Positions 11,801 through 24,583 of a stretch of 64,000 bases of DNA are shown in pieces. Position numbers and translations under genes: made by a program. The notes under the pieces were generated by a model, which was not told the DNA's origin, made no database searches, and saw only the letters and a program-made list of their open reading frames with translations. The DNA comes from Puccinellia tenuiflora (lineage: Eukaryota > Streptophyta > Magnoliopsida > Poales > Poaceae), in the NCBI GenBank assembly GCA_012064385.1, contig QRDG01000621.1:682001-746000 (forward strand), written 5' to 3'. Within the stretch, counting starts at the first letter, position 1. Each line of letters starts with the position of its first letter.

Positions 11801-12693
11801 CTTCTGAGATCTTGCTGCAATGCCTCCAAATGACCAGCATTAGGTTTTGCCCATGTAGCAGATTCAAGTATTTTACTAGTCAGAGATGTTGCATCAAAGC
11901 TACCAGATACATGGACCCATATAACTTTGAAACGCTTCATGACCGCTTCTTCGCATATGTGTTGAGCCAAAGCAGTCTTCCCCATGCCACCATGACCAAC
12001 AACCGAAAGAATAGGAACATGGACAGGAGTAATCACAGTTTCAGAAGCTGCAACAGATGTCTTGGTCAGCCATCTAAGTATCTTCTCCTTCTCATTTTCT
12101 CGTCCAACAAATTTAGATGCCGTCAAGGCCGAACCTGTCTCACGGTCTTTGTTCATCCAATGTTCCTGCCACTGACTGCCAGACGCAACCCCCTTGAGAT
12201 GTTGTGTGACTCTGAGAATATCTGCAATATCTGTAGCAGCCTTGTCTACACCCTCCACAGAAGTCTTCAGCCTCTTGATGGTGCCACGGTGAGTAAATTG
12301 TTTCAAATTCTTATTCAAAATACTGACATGCTTGACCTTATTTTTCATCTTAGCAAAGGAGGAGCCCGAGTCACTAACCTTGTAACCCTCAGCCTTCTCC
12401 TCTAGTCCATAGTACTCAAGCTCATCGACTGCATCCTCAGCCTCCTCTACCGCATCCCTGAGCTGCCATAGCCATGAATCCAGAGCACTGACCTGTTCCT
12501 TAATACGCTCAGGATTGGGAATGTCGAGCACAGCCTCAATATTTGGCATCAACTGCAGCAACCTTTCTTTGATATCCTCCATGCCCTCAGCCTTGTACTC
12601 ATTCAGGCATGTGAAAGCCTTGTTGATCCAGAAGGAGATGGCTGAAGTTGCCACCGACTTGCCGGCAAACACTAGTGCGGTGCCAGTAGCCAT
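8858..12693 (-). CDS. CC-NBS-LRR disease resistance receptor (NLR), interrupted by one frameshift
   Basis: This is an intracellular immune receptor of the plant CNL class (RGA2-like), which senses pathogen effectors and triggers defence. The frame 9301-12693 gives 1130 residues. The coiled-coil domain has an EDVID-type motif (EDAVDELEYY, ~86-95). The NB-ARC has a P-loop GHGGMGKT (~233-240), RNBS-A FKVIWVHVSGSFD, kinase-2 FLLVLDDAW (~306-314), RNBS-B GSKILLTTR (~334-342), a degenerate GLPL box GCPM (~404-407), RNBS-D CFRYCSIFP (~460-468) and MHD (~534-536). LRRs run from about 560 onward. Near 9411-9414 the LRR pattern leaves this frame and continues in the frame of 8858-9379, so a net single-base loss is likely. 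A donor-like GT follows CATATAG at 8901-8900, so a short last exon is possible. The start ATG sits in ATCCATGGCT, with an acceptor-like TTCCTCTCAG about 20 bases upstream suggesting a 5'-UTR intron. Either a recent pseudogene or a sequencing error. Confidence 0.9.
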
Positions 12694-14345
12694 GGATTGT
12701 GCGTGTATCTGAGAGGAAGATATTTACGGAAGAATCACAGCATAGAGAGATGCATGCGAACTCGTGGAGGAGAAGCCACAATACAGAGACAGGTTCAACC
12801 TCCGTCGGATCTTGAAGTTGTTAAGGCCACGATGTATACATAAAATGAGGTACTGGCCTGCATTAGGGGTCAAATGTGAGGCATCCAATAGGAAGCACAA
12901 TTGCAATACTTCTTTCTTGAATGAAAAATTGTATCACCGACTCATTAAACCAGCATCTTCCTTGGTCCTTAGCACGATGGCAACTGGACTAGAAGAATAT
13001 GATATAGAAACTTCGTGGCCAATATTATAGTATTATCTAATTGTCATGACAGAGACTGGACTAGATCGAGCAAGTTCATTGAAACTTCCTTTAAGCTTAG
13101 GCACTACTCCAGAGGTAATCAACTTGCATTTAACAGTGGCCACTTGCTGTATATAGTTGGCATGTTAGCAGAGTCTTGTGACTGCAGATTTTTATATATG
13201 TGGCTCAAATTATGAAGCTTCCGGTCAAAGGGGTGTTCTCCCCATACCTCTGATTCCCCCACTTCCAATAATTGTACGCCTAAAATGAATTAGAAAGTAA
13301 TATCAGCTTTTAGCGAAGACGTTTCGTGTGGTGCTCTGCTCTTTGATCCCAAAAGTTGTACTACTAGTAGTATCTGCTTACTTCATAGATTCCAGGTGAT
13401 TATATATGTTACCACAAGTAAAAAGAAAGAATGGAAGGGAAAAAATGATGCCTAAAATGCATGTACCAGATTAGTTTAACTTCGACTAGGAACTTTTTGG
13501 ATTGTTAGATCGTCCATGTGAAATGGTGGAGATGATTGATCCTTAGTACTGATGTTGATGGTTCACCAGTTGAGTTGAAGCTATCCTAGGAGAATGATGC
13601 AGATGTAAGTATAATCAGCTGAACAATACTTCCTCCATCCTTCACGCAATCCACACAGAAGAATATGCAGTTACTTACTCCTGATGTTGATTCCCCTTAG
13701 TTAAATCTATTTTAGATCTCAGCTCTAAGGATTACTACCAACAGCCTCGGTAGGTGCTGCCAAAAGATCTGGAAGAAATACTACAAATTTATTTGAGGTT
13801 TCGGGCGAAAGAACAATTTTAGTGTAGTTCTGCTGCAGAAAAATTGAGCCCGCCCCTTCTAACCTAGCGAATCAGGTCTCTACGTCGCAAAATAAAATAA
13901 AATCATCGTCTTCTCCCAATTTGTACCTAGAAGCAATCAAAATCGTCTCGACCCGGTTGCTTAGAACAAAGCATTTGTCAGTAACACTGTAGTACCTGGG
14001 CATCGGCAGTGCAGTGGCGCGCTGCGAGACAGCAGGTGCGGCTACAGGGCTACTCGGCTCGCGGCGGTGGAACGGCCTGCCGCCGACTCGTCGGCGCGGC
14101 CGGGGCGATGAGGTGGGAGGAAGTGGGGCGATGAGCTTGTTTGCTGCGCGGCTGTAAACTGTTTTTCTTTTCCCCGCACGTTTCTCTTTTTCTCCACATT
14201 TTACCATGGCGGCGTGATTTTCACCATAGTCTGGCACAGTCTTGCACTTACAAAGAGGACTGTGAGGAAATAGAAACAATACAACGTAGTCTTGCACTTT
14301 TACATACAGGACCCTAAAAGTAGAACACAAAACACGATCAAATCC
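12694..14345. other. Upstream region of the NLR; no other gene seen
   Basis: This should hold the NLR 5' leader and promoter, read on the minus strand. AT-rich DNA gives way to a GC-rich patch near 14030-14130. The 13872-14330 frame has no recognisable domain. I could not place a convincing TATA box. Confidence 0.4.
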
Positions 14346-15943
14346 TGATATGTGTCAAACGTATTTATAATTTTTGAGTGATCTATGCTAGTTTTGTGAT
14401 ATTGTCACATGTTTTTACTGTCATTTATATCATTTTTATGCATTTTGTCGGACTAACCTATTTACAAGATACCCAGCGCCAGTTCCGTGTTTTTGCTGTC
14501 TTTTTGTTTCAGAAATTTACTTCTAAAAATATTCTCGGAATTGGATTAAAATTTATGGGGATTATTTTTACGCCAAGACGAAGACGGAGTCCGAAGGGCA
14601 GCCACGGAGGCAACCCACAGGTCACACGCGGGTAGCTGCCACGGCCTGGGGGACCCGCGGGTGGGGCCCGCCCCTGCCCTGTGGGCACCTCCTCGGCCCC
14701 CTCTGACTCCTATAAAATCACAATTAACCTAAAAACGTCGAGGCAACCATTATTTTCCAGAAACTCGACCCCGACGCGCCGTCACCGAAAACCCTAGTTC
14801 GGGGTCCAATCTGAAGCTGATCCCGGCACTCTGCCGAACGGGAGATCGATCCAGGAGGGCTCTTCATCGACATGCCTTCCTCCGGGATGATTTGTGAGTA
14901 GTCTCACCTTGGACTACGGATCCATGGCAGTAGCTAGATGGTAGTCTCTCTCTTGTGCTTTATGTCTTATGATCTTGTGAGCTGCCTAACATGATCAAGA
15001 TCGATTATTGTAATGCTATGTGATGTGTTTGCTGGGATCCGATGGATTATGAAGTTATGTTCAGATTGTGCATGATTCTTATATGAGTAATTTATGTTCT
15101 TGCATGCTCTCCGATGTGCGTAGTTATTTTGGCCAAGTGATTGTGTGTATCTCCAAGAGAAGGTATTTATGCTAGATAGTGGGTTCATGCCCCCTTTTGT
15201 TCCTGGGCACGAGTGGCAGAAACGTCTAAGGGCGAGGGTGTGTTGTTGCTACTAAGGGTAAAACAGCGGTGTTAATGTCTATTTTGATATTAGTATTGCT
15301 TACTTCATGCACTTTACTTAATGCAATTGTCTGTTGCTTGCAACTTAATACCGTTGGGTGACAGGCTGGATAGCGATCCCACGGTGGACTATTTAGACAA
15401 TGACGCAGTTGGACTCAACGGTCTTTGTTCCTCGTCGTGATGACTCAATAAATATTATCATGTCCTTTTTGTCATAGCTAAATTAGGTTTGTGTCATGAT
15501 CTTGTCAATTGCCTAGCTGTAATTCGTTCACCCATCACATGCATATTTTATCTATTTGAGAGACTCCACTAGTGAACCCATGGCCCCCGATCCATCTTTT
15601 TACATTGTTTTTAACCTCATTTACTTGCTTTTAATCATCATTACTCCTCTGGTCACTTTTCATATTTTATCTATTTCATCATACAATTAACCGCTTTGTG
15701 TTCTGCGAGACCGGAGAGATTGACAACCTCTCCGCCGTTAGGGGCAAAGTATTTTGGTTGAGTGTGTGCAGGTCCACGTCTGTTGAAGGATAAGCGTCAG
15801 AGATCTTCAACATTCACCTCGTTGTTGATTTCAAAGTCCTACAGGTTCGATAAATCTCGGTTCTTTAATTGAGGAAAAACTGCTACTAGCTACAATTCCG
15901 CCTTCGCTTGGGGCACCACCCAACTTATCAATATCCACCATCA
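14346..15943 (+). repeat. 5' LTR of the Gypsy element
   Basis: Starts TGATATGTGTCAAACG and ends ACCATCA. Matches 29492-31094 over its full length with scattered substitutions. The alternative end at 15930 (CTTATCA) is less likely because the two copies stay alike for about 13 more bases. Confidence 0.85.
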
Positions 15944-15953
15944 AGCAGTTTTC

Positions 15954-15970
15954 TGGCGCCGTTGCGGGGG
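15954..15970 (+). other. Primer binding site of the Gypsy element
   Basis: TGGCGCCGTTGCGGGGG lies 10 bases after the 5' LTR. It is one base off the TGGCGCCGTTGCCGGGG site that many plant Gypsy elements use with a host tRNA to prime minus-strand DNA synthesis. Confidence 0.75.
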
Positions 15971-16135
15971 AATTTGGAGCTACAGAAAGGGGAGTATCAT
16001 ACTCTCAATCACTTTACTTTGTTTTTGTCTTGCTTGCTTTATATCTCGTTTAGTTTATTTTCCTGTTTCAAAATTTTAAAACCCAAAAAAATTAGTGTAG
16101 TCTTTATTTCTGTCTTGTTATTTTATCTTATCATT

Positions 16136-17971
16136 ATGTCTTCTACTGAAAACACCAAGATATGTGACTTACTAGCACTAATAACAATGATTTCATATGC
16201 TCCCCAATTGCTCCACCCGCTACTAAAGCGGAATCTTATGAAATTAAGCCTGCCTTGCTAAATCTTGTTATGAAAGAGCAATTTTCTGGTGCTAGTACTG
16301 ATGATGCCGCCTCTCATTTAAATAACTTTGTTGAGTTATGTGATATGCAAAAGTATAAAGAGGTGGAAAGTGACATCAAAAAACTGAAACTTTTCCCTTT
16401 TTCTTTGAGAGGGAGAGCAAAAGAATGGTTATTGTCTTTGCCTAAAAATAGCATTGATTCTTGGGTTAAATGCAAAGATGCTTTTATTGGAAAATATTAT
16501 CCACCTGCTAAAATCATTCGACTAAGGAGTAACATTATGAACTTTAGACAATTTGATAATGAACATGTTGCTCAAGCTTGCGAAAGAATGAAATATATGG
16601 TTAAGAATTGTCCCACGCATGGATTAACTATGTGGATGGTTATCCAAACTTTTTATGCAGGTTTGAATTTTTCTTCAAGGAACCTTTTGGACTCGGCCGC
16701 GGGAGGCACCTTCATGTCCACAACATTAGGTGCAGCAACTAAACTCTTGAATGATATGATGACAAATTATTCACAATGGCACACCGAACGAGCTCCAAGT
16801 GGTAAGAAGGTAAATTCTGTTGAGGAAATCTCCTCTTTAAGTGATAAGGTTGATATGATTATGTCTATGCTTGCTACCAATCAGTCCAATATTGATCCTA
16901 ATAATGTTTCACTTGCTTCATTAATTTCCCAAGAAAAGGATCAAGTTTATGTTAATTTTCTTAACAGAAACAACTTCAACAATAATGCTTATCGAAATAA
17001 TTTTGGTAGTAACAACTATAAGCCTTATCCTCTCAATAATGGCAACTTTTATGGTAATTCCTATGGTAATTCTTATAATCCTAATAAGAATGTGTCCTCT
17101 GATCTTGAAAATGTTTTAAAGGAATTTATCACTTCGCAAAAAGCTTTTAATAAAACTGTTGAAGAGAAGTTGGAAAAACTGGATAGTCTAGTCTCTAAAG
17201 TAGACGTTCTTGCTCATGATGTTGAAATTTTGAAAATTAGAACCACTCAAAATAAAGACAAACATACTGAATCTTTAAATGCTATCTCTCTTAAAATTAA
17301 TGAAAATGAAAGAATGATGGCTCTCTTGAAAGCTAGGTGGGCTAGAGAGGCTGAAGAAGCTAGAATTGCTGAAATGAATAGAAAAACTGTTAAAGTTTAT
17401 ACTATCCAAACCACTAAAGAGGATCCCCCTAGTTTATTTAAAGATGATGAAATTGATTTTGATAATTGCAATATTAATGAAGTCATTAAGTTCCTACAAA
17501 AACTTGCTAAGACACCGGATGCTAATAAAATAAATCTTGCCTTTACCAAACACATTACCAATGCTCTTATCAAGGCTAGGGAAGAAAAACTAAAGCTTGA
17601 AACCTCTATCCCTAGGAAGTTAGAAGATGGTTGGGAACCCACTATTAAGATGAAAATAAATTACTTTGATTGCAATGCTTTATGTGATCTTGGTGCAAGT
17701 GTTTCCGTTATGCCTAAAAGTTTCTATGATATGCTTGATTTAAATCCTTTGGAAGAGTGCTATTTAAATGTTCATCTTGCTGATTCTTCTAAACAGAAAC
17801 CTTTGGGTAGAGTTGATGATGTACTTATTATTGTTAATGATAATTATGTTCCCGTTGATTTTATAGTTATGGATATTGAGTGAAATACTTCTTGTCCAAT
17901 TATTTTGGGAAGACCGTTTTTGAGAACCGTTGGTGCTATTATTGATATGAAAGAGGGAAATATAAAGTTTC
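16136..17971 (+). pseudogene. Gypsy gag and aspartic protease, broken
   Basis: Gag would package the element RNA, and the protease would cut the polyprotein. The gag start ATG at 16136 opens a frame that shifts by one base near 16165-16175; the main frame then runs 16255-17883 (542 codons). It carries a Retrotrans_gag-type domain (LRGRAKEWLLSLP, then FRQFDNEHVAQACERMKYMV), an N-rich stretch (~235-275), a coiled-coil stretch (~285-380), and the protease signature CDLGASVSVMP (~478-488). An in-frame TGA at 17881-17883 cuts the protease. The frame resumes with PIILGRPFLRTVGAIIDM until the nested element begins at 17972. The other side, from 26503, continues the protease-like tail out of frame. 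Non-functional. Confidence 0.85.
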
Positions 17972-19879
17972 TGATGGGGTCGCAGCATGGAAAACAAAAA
18001 ATTCTACGCGGCAAAGCGGAATAAACCCCAAGGATCTAGATCTACGAGATGAAGATAGCGAAGATGAGATCCAATCTCTTACCCTCGAAGATCAACAAAC
18101 GCGTTTTGTCGGTGCAGGGGTTGGCTAGTCGATCCCCGCAACTAGACTCGTCTAGTCGCGAGGAGATGTATTATCCTCGAGATCCAATCCGGTGAAGTGC
18201 AGCAACGGGCAGCACCTCCGCGGCGTCCACACGTACAGCTCGATGAAGACGTCGACTCCTTGATCCCGCAAGCGAGACGACGTGGCCTTGATGATCTCAG
18301 CAGCACGACGATAGTGCCGGTGACGATGACGATCTCCGCGAGCAGGGCTTCGCCAAGCCAAGCAAGAGGAGAGGGAGAGGAGCAAGGTGGCGCAGCCCCT
18401 AGGGCTAGGGGGTGCGGCTAGGTGTGGAGGTTGGATGGCGGCAGCCCTCCGGGAGAGGAGGGGTGCGGCTAGGGCTAGAGGGAGAGGGGGTGCGGCTAGG
18501 GCTTATGGGGCGGCAGCCTCCAAGCGTGTTGTGTGTTGCGCCCCTCCTCCCCTCCTTTATATAGGTGGCGGCTAGGGCAAGGGCAGGGCCGGTCGGCCCC
18601 CTCCTTGTCTTGCCCCCCAAGTTGGAGTCCATCTAGGACTCCTCCTTGGGCCCCTTTCCTAAAGGGGTGAGAGCCCACCTCCTAGTCCAACTAGGAGTGG
18701 GACTCCCCCTCCTTGTGCCGCACCAGCCATGTGGGCTTAGGTGGTGCGCACCACCTAGGTGGTGGCAGCACCCCCTTTGCACCATGTGGGCCCCTTACAA
18801 AATATGGTCCCACTTCTAGACCCTTCTAGAACACTCCGGAACCTTCCGGTACCCTGTCTATAATTTCCGGAACTTTTCCGAAACCTCCGGAAACCACTTT
18901 CCATATATGAATCTTATTCTCCGGACTCCTCCGGAACTCCTCGTGACGTCCGGGATCCCATCCGAGACTTCGAATCACCATTCGTTCACTTCATCATTTA
19001 ATTCATCGCAAAACCTAATTTCATCGGAACGTTAAGTGTGTGACCCTACGGGTTCGAGAATGCATAGTCATGATCATATCAATAATTAATAGCGGGACCG
19101 GGATGTCCATATTAATTCCTATACACTCAACGAAAACCTTTTCTCGATTGAACCACGATGCCGGAGATTCAATTAATCTCATATACGATTCCCTTTGTCT
19201 CACGATATTTTACTTGCCCGAGATATAATCGTTGACATCCCCATGTCTAGTTTAATCTCGTTACCGGCAAGTTCTCTTTACTCGTCCATAATATAGGATC
19301 CCGGTGATTACAACCTAATCACATGTCTGCAGACTCTTGATGCTATATTACCGAGAAGGCCTGGAGATATCTTCTCCGTCACATGGAGGGACAAATTCCA
19401 CTCTCGATTCATATCACCCAACAACCCACCATCGGAGATACCTGAAAGCCACCTTTATAATCACCCAGTTACGAAGTGACGTTTGATGTCCACAAAGTAT
19501 TCCTCCGGTGAACGGGAGTGATATAATCTCATGGTCTAAGGAAACTATATTTGGCATATTAAAAGTGTTGACAACAAAACTTTTGTGACACGATTAATTG
19601 CAACTCTTTATTTGGGTCATGTCCATCACACCATTACTCCTAATGATATGACTCCGTTATCAAGTGACTATAACAAGTCCATAGTTAGGAAACTCTAACT
19701 ATCTCTTGATCAACGAACTAGTCCTGTAGAGGCTCACTAGGGACTCCGGGTGTTTATATTCCACACATGTATTATGTTTCCATTTAATACAATTATAGCA
19801 TGGATAATAAACTATTATCATAAACGTGAATATGCTTAATAAACCATTTTATTATTGCCTCTAGGGCATATTCCCAACA
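17972..19879 (-). repeat. 3' LTR of the nested Copia element
   Basis: 1908 bp, nearly identical to 24584-26497. Contains a 20-bp perfect palindrome TAGGTGGTGCGCACCACCTA at 18738-18757 and, on the minus strand, a TATATAAAG box near 18555-18563. Confidence 0.9.
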
Positions 19880-19894
19880 GTCTCCCACTTGCAC
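19880..19894 (-). other. Polypurine tract of the nested Copia element
   Basis: On the minus strand it reads GTGCAAGTGGGAGAC, directly abutting the 3' LTR. This is the usual position for the plus-strand primer in this Copia group. Confidence 0.75.
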
Positions 19895-22607
19895 TAGAGT
19901 CAATAATCTAGTTTACATTTCCGCGATCCAACACCCATGGAGTCTCACTCATGAAGTCTCAGTGCTGATCATGTTTGCTTGTGGAAGAGGTTCTGTCCGT
20001 GCTCTGTACTTTACAGCTCTTTATGTCCTTTGCAAAATTGTAACTGTCACCTAATTTGACATTACTTTATCATCTCATGATAAACTTCTTATCATCCCAT
20101 GATAAAACTCATTATCATATAATGTATATAATATGTTTGGTTATAGAGTGAGATAATCATATCCTTTCATGCCCATATGTATGATTAGTCAAACGGACTT
20201 TCTCATAACATATGCATCTGGAACTCACTCAATCTTGAAACAACTTTCTCAAACCAAAATATTATATCTTATTTCAATCCTTGAATTAATCATATACTCC
20301 TATATGTTGTTGACTTAACAAATCAACAGTGAGCCTTGTCACTTTGATATTTCCGATCATGCTTTCGCTGTGCTACTCCGATATTAAGAGATCCCTAATT
20401 TAGTCTGGCTTTATGACTTCAACCAAGTCCACCATTTCTAAATTTATCTCAATCTCATGAAAAATGACTCCTCATTCAACATGTTCTTATAATTAAGAAC
20501 TTGGGTCACATATCGTCATATACAAACATATGGTTCTTATATGTTGAGATCTATGAACAATTCATATTGAATTCCAACATATCCTCCAACCATCAATTTT
20601 GTACTGAGTTCTCTAACTCAATGCTTCACCTATATATCACAATAAGATGAACCATTCTTCTCTTGTTCCATTTTGAACTCCTTCAAAAAATATTTAGGTT
20701 GAAACATCTGACTCTAATGTTTATCAAACTTATCTATCCTCCATAGATACATTCATCTGCATGAATATTTGACGTTCAAACTAACTTCATAAGTTATGCA
20801 TTGGTCCATGACAACATTTACAACATTTATGAAATCTCCATTTCATTCAAACACTATGTTGTAAACTCCCACTCAAATATACCTCATACACATATTAAAT
20901 TGTGAAGCCACTTTGGCTCCCACTCAGAAATATGTTATCTTTATATTTGACCATGATTAATTAGCTCCCACTCAAACATATGTCACCACATATTTTGATT
21001 ATGGAAATTAATTTCTGCTCTAACTTAATATATGTCACCACATACCTTAATTAGATCTCACTCAGTTTCTTATGCACTTTCTCGACACTTTGGACTCCTC
21101 CAAAACTCTTAACTCTTAAGATTCGAGAACTCATCTACGAACCGCCAGCACCTTGCTAGCTCTAAGTTTTATTTATTCCACGCAAACTCTTTTGCAAAAT
21201 AAATATGTGAAACATTCTTTTCACAAAATCAAGTAACAATTACTTTATGATTTAAACTTAAAGTAGAATGACTATTAGTCACTTTCGTATTTAAAGTTTC
21301 TATTTCTTCTTTTGTAGTTTTGTAGGTATGTCTTGTTTCTCAAACACGACAAGTAAATCATGAATATTATTTTGCAACTTTTGACAAAAAAACATATTCA
21401 TGAAACCTACATCTCTTTAGACAAGCTAAACCAAAATTCAATGATCACCATCATCAAAACCTTTATGTGTCAAGTTTTAACCAATATAGCACTTTACATA
21501 TGTGCCACTTGATACATAAACATGCAAGGTTTAATCTTTCTAAATTTATTCCAACAAATCTTTTACCCATGAAACCATTTCACGATAAAACCACTAAAAT
21601 ACACAACATAACCAAACACATTGGTTTGTCCCTTTTAGTCTCACATTGTGGAATCTCTATTCATAATCTCATATGAACATTCTACAAAACTTTATTTGCT
21701 ATGGCTTTTAATTATCTCATAATTATTGAAACCACTATTTCACATAACTCATATGCGAAACGCAAATCATTAAATAGATCCTTTATTTAAAACAGGAGTG
21801 TTATCAAAATAAATCTAAATGATACTAATGAAACCTTAAAACTAAGACCCTTCTTTATGACCACATAATATCAAATATAATGTGACTACAATACTTTAGG
21901 TTTATCAAAACACCTTTTGAATAATCTCTAAACATTGTAATTTGTGATAACACTTGTCACAAGTCTTCATACTAAACAATAACTCAAATATTTTGTCTCT
22001 TTTGATCAAATCGAAAAGACTCAATTATCTTGTTAACTTAATATCCTCTACTTCCAAAATCTCATCATGACATGAATAAATACTCCTATTTACTCATCCA
22101 CGATAAAACAATGATGTCTTTTATTTACTGAAAAATACAACCAACACTTGTGTTTATTTTCAGCAACTCATGGCATTTTCAGAAAATGGCATTTTTAATC
22201 ATACTATTTAGTGATGCGCATCAACATGCTTTTCAGCACTAACAGTACAATTAAAACAATTCTCATCATTAAGTATTGGATATTTTAGCATGTCTTAATT
22301 TTATAAGTGTTTAACTAGTTATCGTTTAAATCTAGCAAAGGACAACAATCTCATAATCGAAACGTGATCTCCAAAAAAGGATTACTCATGAAAACAGAAC
22401 AACCACTTGTCTTTAACATGAATGACCGTCTCACAAACCGAGACACACTAATTTAAGATCACACTCAATTCGATTACAAAACTCATTCAAATCCTCTAAT
22501 TTAAACGATAAATGTAGAAGTAGAACATCGCCAGCATCAACTCCTTGATTGCCATCCTTCCCGCGAGATCCACTCAGTCCCTCCATGCACTTCTCAAACG
22601 GCAGGCC
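19895..22607 (-). other. AT-rich non-coding interior of the nested Copia element
   Basis: This is where pol would lie, but no pol motif is recognisable on either strand. Between about 20865 and 21065 the phrase CTCCCACTCA (or a one-base variant) followed by ATATG-type sequence recurs several times. These are degenerate repeats resembling the purine tract on the minus strand. The sequence may be a decayed pol replaced by non-coding filler. Confidence 0.6.
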
Positions 22608-22691
22608 CTGTTTTCATAAAACAGCACAAGTATCAAATACTTAGCTCACCATAAGTGTAAATGGGACATTTAAACATTTATAACTAGTATA

Positions 22692-23321
22692 TCAAAATAT
22701 ACCTTCTGCGTTGGCTCCTCCGCCTGCTACGGGATTCCTTTCGATCTGACGAAGTCGAGACATCAGTTCCGGATAAGTGATCGAATCCCTTTCCTTGACA
22801 TAGTCTCTGACACAATTCTTGAATTTGGGATGAAGCGAATGCAACAACCCATCTATCGCGAATTCGTCACTCATCTCCATATCCCAAGCATCCATAAGAG
22901 TGTAATATATCCTATACATTTTCTTCAGATGATCCTCCAAGCGATCATTTTCTTCCATCTTAGTTGAAAGAAACACACCCAGACCTTCAAACCTTGCAAT
23001 TCTCACTTGTGCTATGAACATTTCCTTTAGCTTAGTGACAGTCTCAATGGCACTCAAGTTTTTGAATTGTTTGGATAGGTCTGAATTCATGAAGACACTC
23101 ATCAACCAATTGACTTGAATGTGAGTCTTACTCCGGCTGAGCCAATCCATACGCTTGTTGTAACTCGCAGAAGCATCGGGTTTTTCTTCTAAGGGTTCAT
23201 GTAACACGTAGAGCTGATCATTGGTTGATAGGACTTCTCTAAGACGTTCGTACCACTCGATGAAGTTTGACCCACCGAGACGCAGCTCCTCAGCAAGAAA
23301 CATACTACTGTAGTCTCCCAT
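22692..23321 (-). CDS. Copia Gag protein of the nested element
   Basis: An intact 209-residue frame with a UBN2/Copia gag-type domain: MGDYSSMFLAEELRLGG at the start, WLMSVFMNSDL in the middle, and HLKKMYRIYYTLMDAWDMEM then ELMSRLRQIERNP near the end. It would form the virus-like particle in the cytoplasm. There is no zinc knuckle. The frame ends just after GCAGAAG/GTATAT, a good splice donor (GT at 22702-22701). An acceptor ending CAG lies at 22610-22608, giving a possible 95-nt intron. Both the unspliced and spliced forms stop within a few codons of the donor. BARE elements are reported to make a spliced, Gag-only RNA; this arrangement recalls that (inference). Confidence 0.8.
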   Translation of the reverse strand: MGDYSSMFLAEELRLGGSNFIEWYERLREVLSTNDQLYVLHEPLEEKPDASASYNKRMDWLSRSKTHIQVNWLMSVFMNSDLSKQFKNLSAIETVTKLKEMFIAQVRIARFEGLGVFLSTKMEENDRLEDHLKKMYRIYYTLMDAWDMEMSDEFAIDGLLHSLHPKFKNCVRDYVKERDSITYPELMSRLRQIERNPVAGGGANAEGIF

Positions 23322-24570
23322 GATCTACAAGGATTTTGCAAAGACATCTTTAGGACACTTGTTTATGACAATTTTAGTTCAATTTAATCAAATTAACGAA
23401 CTCCCACTAAACTCAACATCTCTTCGGTTGATTAGTGACACACGATCCAAATCCACTACACCACCACCGATCATCACGTGAGATGATGTAGCTTCAATGG
23501 TGAACAACTCAGTGTTGATCATATCATTTATATGACTCGTGTTTAACCTTTCGGTTCCGTGTTCCCGAGGCCATGTCTGTACATGCTAGGCTCGTCAAGA
23601 CAACCGTAGTATTTCTGCATGTGCAAACTGGCTTGCACCCGTTGTATGTGAACGTTGAATCTATCACACCCGATCATCACGTGATGCTTCGAAACGACGA
23701 ACTTTCGCAACGGCGCATACTAGGGGAGAACACTTAATTATCTTGATATTAACATGAGAGATCACCTTATCATGCTACCGTCGCGATCACATCTAAGCAT
23801 AACAATAAGGTGCATAAAAGGGATTAACATCACATGCAATTCATAATTGTGATATGATATGGCCTTTCTTCATATGCTCTTAGATCTCCATCTTCAAAGT
23901 ACCGGCAAGATCTCCATCTCCGGCATGATCTCCATCATCTTGGCGCCATCACCATGGTTGTCCACCAACTATTGCAACTACAACTAATGCTACTCTTAGT
24001 AATAAAGCAAAGCAATTACATGGTGATTCATTGACACGCAGGTCACATAAAATAATAGACAACCATATGGCTCCTGCCGGTTGCCGTACTCGTCGACATG
24101 CAAGTCGCGAAATATTACAAACATGATCATTGCATACATTATCACAAATCACATTGGCCATATCACATCACTTGACCCCCTCTGCAAAAACAAGTTAGAC
24201 GCCTCTACTTTGTTTATGCAAATTTTACGTGGCTTGGGTCAACGAGATAGAACCGTTCTAATCTACGCAAAAACCACAACGGTGATATAATAGTTACTTA
24301 TTTACTCATCCTTTTGAAAGGCCTTCCATTGAAAATTGCATCCTCACTAAAGCAAGAGAAACAGACACCCGCCAGCCACTTATGCAAAACAAGTTGCATG
24401 TCAGTCGTGGAACCGGTCTCTCGTGCGTGGACGAGTAAGGTTGGTCCGGGCCGCTTCAATCTCACAATACCGCAAAGATGCAAAGTGCACGCGAGAAGGT
24501 AGCAACATAAAATATAAACGCCCACAACTCCTTGTGTTCTAATCGCATCAACACCTACGAATAGATCTAG
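23322..24570 (-). other. Untranslated leader of the nested Copia element
   Basis: About 1.25 kb between the primer site and the Gag start, read on the minus strand. No long frame in the element's sense direction. Long leaders are normal for this Copia group, where packaging and dimerisation signals are expected. Confidence 0.6.
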
Positions 24571-24582
24571 GCTCTGATACCA
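24571..24582 (-). other. Primer binding site of the nested Copia element
   Basis: On the minus strand it reads TGGTATCAGAGC, the standard initiator-methionine tRNA complement of plant Copia elements, one base inside the 5' LTR. Confidence 0.9.
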
Positions 24583-24583
24583 C

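Noticed and set aside
9485..12405. Plus-strand frames inside the NLR
   Set aside because: They mirror the minus-strand NLR and have no own motif.
18197..18632. Open frames in the Copia LTR, duplicated near 24810-25287
   Set aside because: They lie in LTR promoter DNA, occur in both LTR copies and on both strands, and have no recognisable domain.
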